Positions 33,420-41,254 of a DNA stretch of 60,693 bases are shown here, one piece after another. The stretch comes from Planctomycetota bacterium (GTDB lineage: Bacteria; Planctomycetota; Planctomycetia; Pirellulales; Pirellulaceae), in contig JAQCHP010000001.1 in NCBI GenBank assembly GCA_027619595.1, forward strand, positions 1-60,693. The letters run 5' to 3'. The translations under genes were made by a program, and so were the position numbers. Below the pieces are notes generated by a model. The model had not been told where the DNA came from, did no database searches, and saw nothing but the letters and a program-made list of their open reading frames with translations. Position 1 is the stretch's first letter. The number at the start of each line of letters is the position of its first letter.

Positions 33420-35396
33420 ATGTCGCAGGCCACGAAACGGTCCAATGGTTGCCCATCCGAGACGGACCTTTATCAATTCGCCACCGGAAAGTTGTCCAGT
33501 GAAGCTCTCGAAGAGATTGCGGAACATGTTGGCAATTGCCAGGCATGCTTGGAGCGAATGGAGCGGTTAGAAGACAAGGTGGTAAACGGTTCATCGGTTC
33601 AGGGTTCATGGGTGCGGGAATCGTCGAACGTAGAACGTGAACAGGGATTTTTGGACCTTATGAATTCTCTGAAGCGCACCGACCCGGACGATATTGGTTC
33701 GATTTCAGTCGAAGGGCCGTCGACGCCATACTACTCAGAGAACGATGGGCGCAATTCTCTGGGGCAATATGACCTGGGTACGATGCTAGGCGAAGGAGCG
33801 ATGGGGACGGTCTATCGTGGTTGGCATCGGCTACTAAAGCGAGACGTTGTTATCAAGATGCTCTCACCGAATCGACGCACGGATCGACTGTCCGTTGCAC
33901 GATTCATTCGTGAAATTGAAGCGGTGGGACGGATTGGAAATCACCCGCATATCATGCGGACCATCGATGCGGGGGAGCATGAGGGCAACTACTATATCGT
34001 GATGGAGTTTGTCGAAGGCGCTGACCTGCGAAAAATTGCGACGCGAGGGCGAATTACACCGTGTGATGTGGCCGAAATTGGACGTCAGATTTCGTTGGCC
34101 TTGGCGCACATGAACGAACACAAGATTGTTCACAGAGACGTCAAGCCCAGCAATATCTTCTTGAGCCAAAATGGCGTTGCAATGGTCCTCGATCTGGGGC
34201 TGGCACTTTTTCGACGACGTGCTGACGACAGTGGAGGTCGGTCTCATGTTGTCGGGACGTCCGATTATATGGCGCCCGAACAATGGGTTCCCGGCAAGGC
34301 AATCGACACGCGAGCCGATATCTATTCGCTTGGTTGTACGCTCTACCAGTTGATTTCAGGTAGCCCCCCGTTTGGCGAGTATCGCGGTTTTGTTCAAAAG
34401 CGAGATGCGCATCTTCGTGTAGATCCGGAATTTCTCCGAGATCGTCACCCACACATACCGCGAGGTCTTGCCGAAATCATCAACCGCATGTTGGCAAAAG
34501 AGCCTGCTTGTCGCTATCGACATGCGCACGAAATTTGTGACGCCTTGCAGCCGTTCGCGACAGGTTCGGATTTAGAGACGCTCGTACGTAACGGGTTGCC
34601 CTCGTCCGAGGATACGAAGTCCCAAATTGGTGATCCGACGAATATTGATTACTCAGTGCCGTCCATAGCATCCGGGGTTCGCCGATGGAATCGGCGCGTC
34701 GCGATGGTGACCCTTCTTGGCCTCGGTGCCGCTGCGGCAGGTGCGGCAACGCTCATTCCCCGCAAACCGGTATCGCTCGAGGTACCGGACTCCGAACCGG
34801 ATTTTCATCGCCTGTTTGGTACTGGCTCTAATCAGGACGGGACGTATCACTACAGTGCGGACCAGCGCATGCTGACGGCGTCGTGTCGTGGAATGCTGGG
34901 AATCGCCTGGAAGAGCCCGCTGCTGAAACCCAATTTTTCGCTTTCTGTGAATATCAGCAAGGAAGCGGACGAATGCACGGCCGGAGTCTTTTGGGGGGCG
35001 CGAGCAATTCGCTTCGAGGGACGCGACGCCTGCTATCAAAGCGTGCTTTCCGTGCATCGTAATTCCCAGGACCCTGCAGCACTTACGATTCGGCATGCGG
35101 AACTGGGTATATCGAATACGGAGCTCCAGTCAACCATAGTCTTCGAAAACCCTGCGATCCGGGAAGCAACGATGCACTTGGCTGCCGATGCTTCATGGAT
35201 TCGGCTATTCATACGAGTCAACGAGGGCCGAATTGTCGAATCGCGATGCAACGACATCGCGCTACCAGCGCTAGTTACCGATCTTGCGTCATCAAACACT
35301 GCTGGTCCGGGCCATTGCGGTGTTTTCGTTCGCCGTGGGTCAGCTACTTTTTCTGATTTTACTCTTAGTCCGCACGCGCCGGCCGCCTCAACATAA
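33420..35396 (+). CDS. Membrane Ser/Thr protein kinase with N-terminal zinc-finger anti-sigma-like motif
   Basis: ATG 33420 gives 658 residues. Residues 1-50 hold an H-x3-C-x2-C motif (HVGNCQAC), as in zinc-containing anti-sigma factors. The kinase domain (about 120-380) has GEGAMGTVYRG, the Lys of VIKML, catalytic HRDVKPSN, DLGLALF in place of the DFG loop, and SDYMAPEQW. A transmembrane helix (about 430-450) precedes a C-terminal jelly-roll-like domain outside. It is paired with the sigma factor 2 bp upstream. Its last 9 bp overlap the end of the convergent PEP-CTERM gene. A role in controlling the sigma factor is inferred from context. Confidence 0.9.
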   Translation: MSQATKRSNGCPSETDLYQFATGKLSSEALEEIAEHVGNCQACLERMERLEDKVVNGSSVQGSWVRESSNVEREQGFLDLMNSLKRTDPDDIGSISVEGPSTPYYSENDGRNSLGQYDLGTMLGEGAMGTVYRGWHRLLKRDVVIKMLSPNRRTDRLSVARFIREIEAVGRIGNHPHIMRTIDAGEHEGNYYIVMEFVEGADLRKIATRGRITPCDVAEIGRQISLALAHMNEHKIVHRDVKPSNIFLSQNGVAMVLDLGLALFRRRADDSGGRSHVVGTSDYMAPEQWVPGKAIDTRADIYSLGCTLYQLISGSPPFGEYRGFVQKRDAHLRVDPEFLRDRHPHIPRGLAEIINRMLAKEPACRYRHAHEICDALQPFATGSDLETLVRNGLPSSEDTKSQIGDPTNIDYSVPSIASGVRRWNRRVAMVTLLGLGAAAAGAATLIPRKPVSLEVPDSEPDFHRLFGTGSNQDGTYHYSADQRMLTASCRGMLGIAWKSPLLKPNFSLSVNISKEADECTAGVFWGARAIRFEGRDACYQSVLSVHRNSQDPAALTIRHAELGISNTELQSTIVFENPAIREATMHLAADASWIRLFIRVNEGRIVESRCNDIALPALVTDLASSNTAGPGHCGVFVRRGSATFSDFTLSPHAPAAST

Positions 35397-36359
35397 TGCC
35401 GTGCGGCGTACACGACCACCACGTCGATTGAACTTGACGAATGCCAAGCTGACTACCGTTGCCAATAGCAAGTGGGTAGGAGGCTCCGGGACAGTCATTG
35501 GGGCAGGCGACGTGTCGCCCGTCCAGGCTGAATAGACTTCAGCCAGATCCGCTCCATCCACGCTGCCGTCCTGATTACAATCACCGATTCCCGCGATGTT
35601 CCAATTGCCGAACACGACGGCCACATCCGCGCCGTCGATTCGGCTGTCGCCGGTAAGGTCGCAGATCGGATTGCTTCCCAACAAGCTTCGCATAGCAATG
35701 ACGGCGCTGTCAAACGCAGTGCTGTCGAGTCCAAAATTGAATACGATTAGGAAAGGGTCGGAGTCCGCCACACCAATTGCCGACGTGGAGAGGCTCAGTT
35801 TAAGACCGTAAGCTCCCCAGGGAGTTGGCGCGGATGTTCCCGGCGCATTCGTGGGCGTGAGTTCAAAGGATACGTGCGAATGAAAATCGCCGCTGCCACT
35901 TGACGCGCCAATGCGATTCCTTAGCGGAGTAAAGCCTCCCAGAATCTCACCCGTCGAACCGGAAACCGTCGTGTCGGGAACTGAAGAACTCGGAACGTTT
36001 CTGATGACGATGGCCGTATCGGGATGTGGCGTTGTCAAACCTGCGCCATTCGAATACAGCAATCGGTCCAGCACATTGTAGACGATCGTATCGTTAGGGT
36101 TGATGCCAAATCCAACGTCACTCTCGGACGCAAATCCAGGATAGGAAGTAAATTGTTGCGATATGCCGCTGGTGCGGAACACTCCTTGCGATACCAAATT
36201 CTCCTCGGACGGAAGCAAATCGAGTAAGATTTTCGAGTCTTGGTAACGGAAGATGACGTCCCGATGTAGGTCTTGCGCCTGAATGGTTGGGAACTGACTA
36301 CTGCCAGCCAAGGCCAGCAGCACCACCACAACTCGTGATGGTAGATGTTTGAATACCAT
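35388..36359 (-). CDS. PEP-CTERM/dockerin-like secreted protein, All3515-type paralog A
   Basis: ATG 36359 gives 323 residues with a signal peptide (about 8-30). The body has H-x-DV near the N-terminus (DLHRDVIFRY), then QFTSYPGFASES, GINPNDTIVYNVL, DFHSHVSFEL, and GAYGLKLSLSTSA. Two EF-hand/dockerin-like loops follow (DLTGDSRIDGADVA and DCNQDGSVDGADLA), then a PEP-CTERM tail (VPEPPTHLLL, helix, RRGGRVRR). The body matches the gene at 37921-38706. From memory it also resembles the All3515 family of zinc-regulated cyanobacterial proteins. The His motifs could bind metal (inference). Confidence 0.75.
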   Translation of the reverse strand: MVFKHLPSRVVVVLLALAGSSQFPTIQAQDLHRDVIFRYQDSKILLDLLPSEENLVSQGVFRTSGISQQFTSYPGFASESDVGFGINPNDTIVYNVLDRLLYSNGAGLTTPHPDTAIVIRNVPSSSVPDTTVSGSTGEILGGFTPLRNRIGASSGSGDFHSHVSFELTPTNAPGTSAPTPWGAYGLKLSLSTSAIGVADSDPFLIVFNFGLDSTAFDSAVIAMRSLLGSNPICDLTGDSRIDGADVAVVFGNWNIAGIGDCNQDGSVDGADLAEVYSAWTGDTSPAPMTVPEPPTHLLLATVVSLAFVKFNRRGGRVRRTALC

Positions 36360-36375
36360 GAAGTTACTCGTTTCT

Positions 36376-36391
36376 TGCGCTAATACGCAAC
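36376..36391. promoter_or_regulatory. Inverted repeat upstream of PEP-CTERM paralog A
   Basis: TTGCG and CGCAA flank CTAATA, a perfect 5-bp dyad 17-32 bp before the start of the minus-strand gene. This is a plausible operator position. No matching site was found upstream of the other three genes of the locus, so the assignment to a zinc regulator is unproven. Confidence 0.3.
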
Positions 36392-36595
36392 AATATGTGC
36401 AGTTAATGGGATGTCGCAGTTCAGCGATGGGCTGCGACTGCGGTGTCGCCGATGGAACCAGCAAGTCAGCCCCGTCATGAAACTCCCGAGCCTGCCGCGG
36501 GCAACAATCGCACCTAGCGATAGGGCATGCAACGGCATGTTCATCCGACGGGCCGGCATGTCAACCGGCAGAATTTTACCAGTCGCAAATCGGTG

Positions 36596-37096
36596 CTAGA
36601 CGCTAGATAGAGACGGAGGTCCACGTCCGGTGATCGAGGACGAAAACAGAGCGATGCGGCACTCAGATCTCAGTGCTAGGGCGAGTGGCTCGGTCGCGAA
36701 GCGTCCCGTCGCAACTTCGCGCACGGCGAGACACAGCGATTGGAGCGACATCCAGCATTGGCAAATACTGCAAGCATCTTGGGTCGTCTTCGTTTGCGAA
36801 GGGGCAAGCAATGGACAGGCTGCGAAGGTGCTTGGCAGGATTCCATTACCGGAAGGGACCCGTTTTGCCTGCTTTTCTTGCGAAAAATCGCCTTCATGAC
36901 GGCAATGGGCTCGGCAGTTCTGTGTCGAACGCCCATATTTACTGTAAGTTCTATGGGCATTGCGATCCGTGGTAAGCGGTCGCATGGAATGGCACGAGCA
37001 GGTCTCGTCGCTATGGAAGGCGCGAAGGCCTGGTCCGATGATGGTTGGCAATAGCGCCAAGACGATCGCGGTTGTCCGCAGCAGTCGCCGAAACAT
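36596..37096 (-). CDS. Cys/His-rich secreted protein (paralog of the divergent neighbour)
   Basis: The 166 residues start with a signal peptide (about 1-26). Next comes a Cys/His-rich stretch (FHSDETCSCHS, NCRAHCRHEG), then DACSICQCWMSLQSL, and the end TGRGPPSLSSV. The C-terminal CxxCxxxL and RGPP motifs recur in the divergent gene at 37252-37704, so the two are probably paralogs. Metal binding by the Cys/His cluster is likely but inferred. GAGG lies 11 bases before the ATG. I recognise no named family. Confidence 0.55.
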   Translation of the reverse strand: MFRRLLRTTAIVLALLPTIIGPGLRAFHSDETCSCHSMRPLTTDRNAHRTYSKYGRSTQNCRAHCRHEGDFSQEKQAKRVPSGNGILPSTFAACPLLAPSQTKTTQDACSICQCWMSLQSLCLAVREVATGRFATEPLALALRSECRIALFSSSITGRGPPSLSSV

Positions 37097-37251
37097 GAAC
37101 AGAGGATCCTCTACACCAGTGTGACGACTTGATGGTAGGCCTAGAGCGGATCCATGTCAAGTATTATTGCTACAGGCCGTCCACTTGCAAATGGCTCTTG
37201 GCTTGCAATTAGGTCAATCGTCAATTATGCTACTAGCCGGTCAGCATTCGT
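37097..37251. promoter_or_regulatory. Central divergent promoter region of the mirror-image locus
   Basis: About 155 bp separate the two divergent Cys/His-rich genes. Two similar AT-rich elements, ATTATTGCTAC (37166 region) and ATTATGCTAC (37223 region), may be related binding sites. This is the likely control point for the locus, but no known operator consensus is visible. Confidence 0.35.
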
Positions 37252-37704
37252 ATGCGCGTTGATGGACGCTCAATGATTCCTCGCGTACAAAAATCTGTAT
37301 TGCCTCTCCTCGTCATGCAAATCCTGCTGGCGACGTGTGGCGATGCGATTCATGGTTTGGTGGACTCTGTGCCTCAACCATCGAGCTGTGTCCAGCATCG
37401 CTGCCGTTGTGCGTTGAGTCATCGGCATGGATCGCAGGCAACTGTGGCTGCACGTGCGTCCGCGATAGATCCAGCCGGGAAGCAATCGCGATGTTTCTAT
37501 CGTGATGTTGCGGATCACAATCGGGAGGATTGTCTCGTTTGTCGATTTCTTGGCATGACCTGGAGTGCTGCTCAGTCGGCGACAGACTGCAATTCGGCAG
37601 CACTTTGTACCACCATTCGGCATGGATCCGTCGTCTGTTTCTCAGGTGCTGCGGTGAGCAGCCTCACTATTCGTGGGCCACCTTGTCCACTTGCGGTTAC
37701 CTAG
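37252..37704 (+). CDS. Cys/His-rich secreted protein, divergent paralog
   Basis: The 150 residues (or 143 from ATG 37273, which has a better-spaced GGA) carry a hydrophobic N-terminus (about 14-30). CVQHRCRCALSHRHG and NREDCLVCRFLGMTWSA follow, then the C-terminal IRGPPCPLAVT. The CxxCxxL and RGPP features are shared with the gene at 36596-37096. Many His and Cys residues suggest metal binding outside the cytoplasm (inference). It is followed by PEP-CTERM paralog B on the same strand. Confidence 0.55.
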   Translation: MRVDGRSMIPRVQKSVLPLLVMQILLATCGDAIHGLVDSVPQPSSCVQHRCRCALSHRHGSQATVAARASAIDPAGKQSRCFYRDVADHNREDCLVCRFLGMTWSAAQSATDCNSAALCTTIRHGSVVCFSGAAVSSLTIRGPPCPLAVT

Positions 37705-37829
37705 TGGTGCGTTTGGTTATTCCGAATACTTCGGTATGCGCACAACGCATCGCTCGTAATCGACCCACCATTACACGTTGATCGGTTCGCTCGTTTCCTG
37801 CGTGTGCGGATCGTATAGCTGGTGCACAT

Positions 37830-37844
37830 CCACTCATTGAGTGG
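37830..37844. promoter_or_regulatory. Inverted repeat upstream of PEP-CTERM paralog B
   Basis: CCACTC and GAGTGG face each other across ATT, about 77-91 bp before the 37921 start. It could be an operator or the end signal of the preceding gene. There is no T-run. Confidence 0.3.
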
Positions 37845-37920
37845 GTACTCGTTGAGCCGCAGGACATGAAGAAGTGCTTGTTCGTTGTCATTTATTAAAT
37901 TCAAGTAGAAGGAATGATCG

Positions 37921-38706
37921 ATGAAAATTTCCAATAATGTTTGTCTGTGGATGATGATAGGTCTGGTATTGGCGGCGCGCGTTGGTTTGGCCGAGGAAGA
38001 AGTGCATTCGGATGTCGAATTTGGTTATGTTGGTGAACAGATCGATGTTAAGCTCAGCAGTGAAGGGATCTTGGTGTTTGAAGGAGAGTTTCCGCAGGAA
38101 GGTCTCGAATGCCAGTTCACAACCGAACCAGGATTTGCTTCTGAGGTTGAAGAAGGGTTGGGAATCGGCCCCAATGAGACAGTCGTGTACAACGTCTTGA
38201 GCGGATTGTTGTTCTGGGATGGAGTGAATCTTGTCCCGGCCGCCGTTGGGACGCATTTGCGCGTCAATCATCTGGTGCCCCAGGTACCCGACACCATCAT
38301 TGTGGGGAACGGTCCTGACCAACTGGGGGTTATTTCAAACGTTGCTGCCGAAACGCGAAACCTGTTGGGTATTTCGGACGCAATTGGTGGCGACCTGCAC
38401 CAGGACCTGCACCAGGACCTGCGATGGTTCTTAGAGCCCAATTGTCTTATGAATTCTGTGCCGGCTACGGGGGCCTATGGAGTCGTATTGAGTTTATCCA
38501 CGAGTGCTGAGGGAATAGCGAATTCTCAACCGTTCGCCATGATGTTCAATTTCGGATTGTCGGAGGGATCATTTGAGGCCGGGGTCGATGAGGTTGCTAG
38601 TCTTGTGCCAGAGCCGACAAGCGTATGCGTTTGGGTCTTTTGGGGAATTGTTGGTCTGATGTCTTGTCGGACTACGGGTTCGTCCACCGGACGTTTACCT
38701 CGTTAA
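37921..38706 (+). CDS. PEP-CTERM secreted protein, All3515-type paralog B
   Basis: The 261 residues follow GAAGGA at eight bases. A signal peptide (about 1-25, ending GLAEE) precedes EVHSDVEFGYVGEQIDVKL, QFTTEPGFASEVEEGLGIGP, NETVVYNVLSGLLFW and GAYGVVLSLSTSA. Each has a counterpart in paralog A. DLHQDLHQDLRWFLEP carries an extra His from a 12-bp duplication. A PEP-CTERM tail follows (VPEPTSVCVW, helix, TGRLPR). Unlike paralog A it lacks the dockerin-like loops. From memory the HSDVEFGY start is typical of the Zur-repressed All3515 family. Zinc handling is inferred, not shown. Confidence 0.78.
   Translation: MKISNNVCLWMMIGLVLAARVGLAEEEVHSDVEFGYVGEQIDVKLSSEGILVFEGEFPQEGLECQFTTEPGFASEVEEGLGIGPNETVVYNVLSGLLFWDGVNLVPAAVGTHLRVNHLVPQVPDTIIVGNGPDQLGVISNVAAETRNLLGISDAIGGDLHQDLHQDLRWFLEPNCLMNSVPATGAYGVVLSLSTSAEGIANSQPFAMMFNFGLSEGSFEAGVDEVASLVPEPTSVCVWVFWGIVGLMSCRTTGSSTGRLPR
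38392..38422 (+). repeat. 12-bp tandem repeat adding a DLHQ unit
   Basis: GACCTGCACCAG occurs at 38392-38403 and 38404-38415, followed by a partial third copy (38416-38422). In frame it yields DLHQ twice and so one more His in the putative metal site. Confidence 0.85.
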
Positions 38707-38739
38707 ATTGCGTTGTTCGTTGACAATCCAGTTGGGTTC

Positions 38740-38769
38740 GTCCCCTGCGGGCAACAGTCCGCCGGGGAC
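38740..38769 (+). terminator. Strong hairpin between convergent genes
   Basis: GTCCCC (38740-38745) pairs with GGGGAC (38764-38769), with CGG/CCG able to extend the stem inside. It lies 34 bp after the stop of paralog B and faces the convergent carbonic anhydrase-like gene. No T-run follows, so the terminator role is uncertain. Confidence 0.4.
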
Positions 38770-38893
38770 GGCCAACTTGGGCGAAGTGTGCCTCAAGTAG
38801 CATTGACGATAAGTTCTAGGGGAAGGCGGAAAAACGAAGGGGTCAGCGCTTCACCTTGTGGATTCGACCAAAATGCCTGATCCGTTTGAGCGC

Positions 38894-39406
38894 TCACAGT
38901 CTTGTCCCGTAGGCGGCGGCTGCTTCAACATAATGACGCGCAGCGTGCAGAATCATTTCGCGGTCGCGATCATTCACTTCTCGTACGACGCGTCCCGGCG
39001 TGCCCATGATGACCGAGTTTGCCGGTAGGGTGGATCCCTCAGTGACCAGAGTACCGGCGGCGATCAGGCAGCCAGGTCCGATATTCACACGATTGAGTAT
39101 CGTGGCGCGCATTCCGATCAGAACTCCATCGGAAATTTGAGCACCGTGGACGATCGCACCGTGACCGATTGTAACATCGTTGCCAATCAGGCACGGGACA
39201 TCGGGATCTGCGTGTAGAATACATCCGTCCTGAATGTTCGTACGGTCCCCAACTACGATGCGTTCGCAATCGCCCCGTAGGACCGATCCGAACCACACGC
39301 TCGACTCTTTTCCGATCGTGACGTCGCCCAGAACGGTCGCATTGGGAGCGAGAAAGGCAGTGGGGGAGATCTGTTGCGGTCGAAAGGCGATTTGATAGTC
39401 GGTCAT
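38894..39406 (-). CDS. Gamma carbonic anhydrase-like hexapeptide-repeat protein
   Basis: The 170 residues fold as a left-handed beta-helix: repeated hexapeptide turns from about 15 to 140, and a C-terminal helix. The conserved segments SVWFGSVLRGDCERIVVGD, TNIQDGCILHAD and IGHGAIVHGA include the three His that bind metal in gamma carbonic anhydrases of the YrdA/PaaY group. Many such proteins have no proven carbonic anhydrase activity. GGAAGAA precedes ATG 39406. It lies next to the putative zinc locus, which may be coincidence. Confidence 0.88.
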   Translation of the reverse strand: MTDYQIAFRPQQISPTAFLAPNATVLGDVTIGKESSVWFGSVLRGDCERIVVGDRTNIQDGCILHADPDVPCLIGNDVTIGHGAIVHGAQISDGVLIGMRATILNRVNIGPGCLIAAGTLVTEGSTLPANSVIMGTPGRVVREVNDRDREMILHAARHYVEAAAAYGTRL

Positions 39407-39582
39407 TTAGGTTCTTCCGGGTAACGACGGGTCTGGGCCAACTTCAAAGTACGGAGCCGACTTTCCATCGGTCACAGGGGATCCTGAGGTTTCGCTAAAC
39501 CAACTATGATAGTCGGCAACGGACCAAAGCGTCTTGTTTGGCACTGGTATTCTATACACTGAGCGACGAGGTAACCTACCAA

Positions 39583-40335
39583 ATGTTGATGACCCACCCA
39601 ACAGGAAAGTATTCGTTTATGGTGGGGATAGCTCCCTATTCGTGCGGTGTTGTGGCGGAGCCGGGCTACGAAATTGTACACGCTACCTTGGTACGTGGGA
39701 TTCCATGGCGGGTCGGATTTCAGGGGATCGAACGATTTCTGGAATCCGAGGGGTTGCCCAAGGACGCTCTTTGTGGCATCCAATTGCGCTGCCCGGCTGC
39801 GCATGCGATGGATGGGTTCATCGAGTTTAACAGTGAGTATATCCAAGTCCTTCGCGATTGGAAGTTGAATGTGGGTGATTTCAACCCCATTGCACGCACC
39901 AACGTGTCTCCCCACAAGAACGCACCGGAAGAGACCCACCTGTACGCATTTGCGTTTGTACGAAGTTCGCGTATTGCACGTCCAACGTTTGTTGTTGCTG
40001 GCGCGGGAGAACTTCGAGATGGGACCTTGGTAGAACAGGGAATTATTCGACGCGGCGAATCGTCGACCGATGCACTACAAGAAAAGGCACAGTATGTGAT
40101 GGATGTGATGACGGAGCGACTACAGACGCTCAAAGGGAGTTGGAACGAGGTGAACCGAATTAACATTTACACAGTTCATCCTATCGATTCGTTGATCCGA
40201 GAAGTCGTTAGCTCGAGAATCGGAAACGCGGCCCGTCACGGTATCCATTGGTTTGACACCCGGCCGCCCGTTCAGGAGATCGAATTTGAGATGGATCTTC
40301 GCGGTGTTGCCACGGAGCTGTACTTGACACTGTAA
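39583..40335 (+). CDS. RidA/YjgF-like fold protein
   Basis: ATG 39583 gives 250 residues; a TTG at 39538 would add 15. The C-terminal half looks like RidA: FVVAGAGELRDGTLVEQGI, then ALQEKAQYVMDVMTERLQTL, VNRINIYTVHPIDSLIRE and VQEIEFEMDLRGV. This is the RidA order of beta-hairpin, long helix, strand and final strand. The N-terminal half may be a degenerate second copy of the fold. RidA members deaminate reactive enamines, but larger relatives include chorismatases. I cannot assign an activity. Confidence 0.5.
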   Translation: MLMTHPTGKYSFMVGIAPYSCGVVAEPGYEIVHATLVRGIPWRVGFQGIERFLESEGLPKDALCGIQLRCPAAHAMDGFIEFNSEYIQVLRDWKLNVGDFNPIARTNVSPHKNAPEETHLYAFAFVRSSRIARPTFVVAGAGELRDGTLVEQGIIRRGESSTDALQEKAQYVMDVMTERLQTLKGSWNEVNRINIYTVHPIDSLIREVVSSRIGNAARHGIHWFDTRPPVQEIEFEMDLRGVATELYLTL

Positions 40336-40412
40336 CAAGCCTGCCAATGCAACCTCACGTGGCCGCGTTTTCCCGCCAGCCTTCACCCCGAGACATCGCG
40401 TCACCCTGATCC

Positions 40413-40444
40413 AGTGTTCGCCGGAGTCAGTGTTCGCCGGAGTC
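40413..40444 (+). repeat. 16-bp perfect tandem duplication between convergent genes
   Basis: AGTGTTCGCCGGAGTC occurs twice (40413-40428 and 40429-40444) in the 111-bp gap between the RidA-like gene and the convergent glycosyltransferase. A slippage-type duplication with no evident function. Confidence 0.85.
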
Positions 40445-40446
40445 AA

Positions 40447-41211
40447 TCAAGGGTTCCGCGAGTGACACAACGCCCACAGGCGTGACTGTTTCAAGAAGGA
40501 GTAGTAGGCCGTTAGGGTGGCGATCTGCAGGCCAGGCATACCGTCGAGAAACCCACGTTCGGCGACGTAGCTGCGCAGAAACCGCATCGGACCGTTCCCG
40601 ATCAGATGCGTCAGGCTGGGTTTTCGTCCTTGCCGGTGCCAGAGCTCCGCCTGTTGCTGAGCATAGCGGTGCATCTTTTCCAGATATCGGTCGTAGGAAG
40701 AACACGTAAAATGGGGCATACGCTGAAGAAGTTGTCCGAGACGATTGCCGGGAATGGTGACCTCACTATGATCGGTATGTTCGCCGTACCGGCCGATATC
40801 ACGACGGAATAGACGAATGACCTGGTCGCGTCCCCATCCGCCGTGACGAACTGGGTATCCCAGGAAATAATTGAGACGACGCAACGAAAAGCCATCCCAG
40901 CGGGTTCCGGGGAGTTTGTTTCGGATTTCTTGTGTCAGCGCAGGTGTGATGCGTTCATCCGCGTCGACGATTAAGATCCATTCGTGTTTCGCCTGTGGTA
41001 TCGCCCAATTCTTAAAATTTCCAGCATTTACGTATTCACGCTCGATTACGCGACAGTCCGCTTGTTCCCGCAAGAATTCCAACGTGCCGTCGCGGGAACC
41101 AGAATCCGCTACGAGTATTTCATCGGCGATGGGGCGGACCGATTCTAAACAGGCCGGCATGTGCTGCAATTCGTTCTTGCAAGTAATGAGTACGGTGATA
41201 TTCGGTTGCAT
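40447..41211 (-). CDS. Family 2 glycosyltransferase (LPS core type)
   Basis: The 254 residues start with the GT-A Rossmann part ITVLITCKNELQHMPACLES. The nucleotide-sugar motif lies in EILVADSGSRDGTLEF and the DXD-like ILIVDADERITP (about 80-91). FLGYPVRHGGWGRDQVIRLF fits the WaaE/KdtX subgroup that decorates lipopolysaccharide inner core. It follows hldE by 43 bp on the same strand, matching a heptose/LPS role. Acceptor and donor are not determined. Confidence 0.85.
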   Translation of the reverse strand: MQPNITVLITCKNELQHMPACLESVRPIADEILVADSGSRDGTLEFLREQADCRVIEREYVNAGNFKNWAIPQAKHEWILIVDADERITPALTQEIRNKLPGTRWDGFSLRRLNYFLGYPVRHGGWGRDQVIRLFRRDIGRYGEHTDHSEVTIPGNRLGQLLQRMPHFTCSSYDRYLEKMHRYAQQQAELWHRQGRKPSLTHLIGNGPMRFLRSYVAERGFLDGMPGLQIATLTAYYSFLKQSRLWALCHSRNP

Positions 41212-41254
41212 GTGTAACGGTTTCCAACGATCGACTCAAATCACAGTCAACGTA

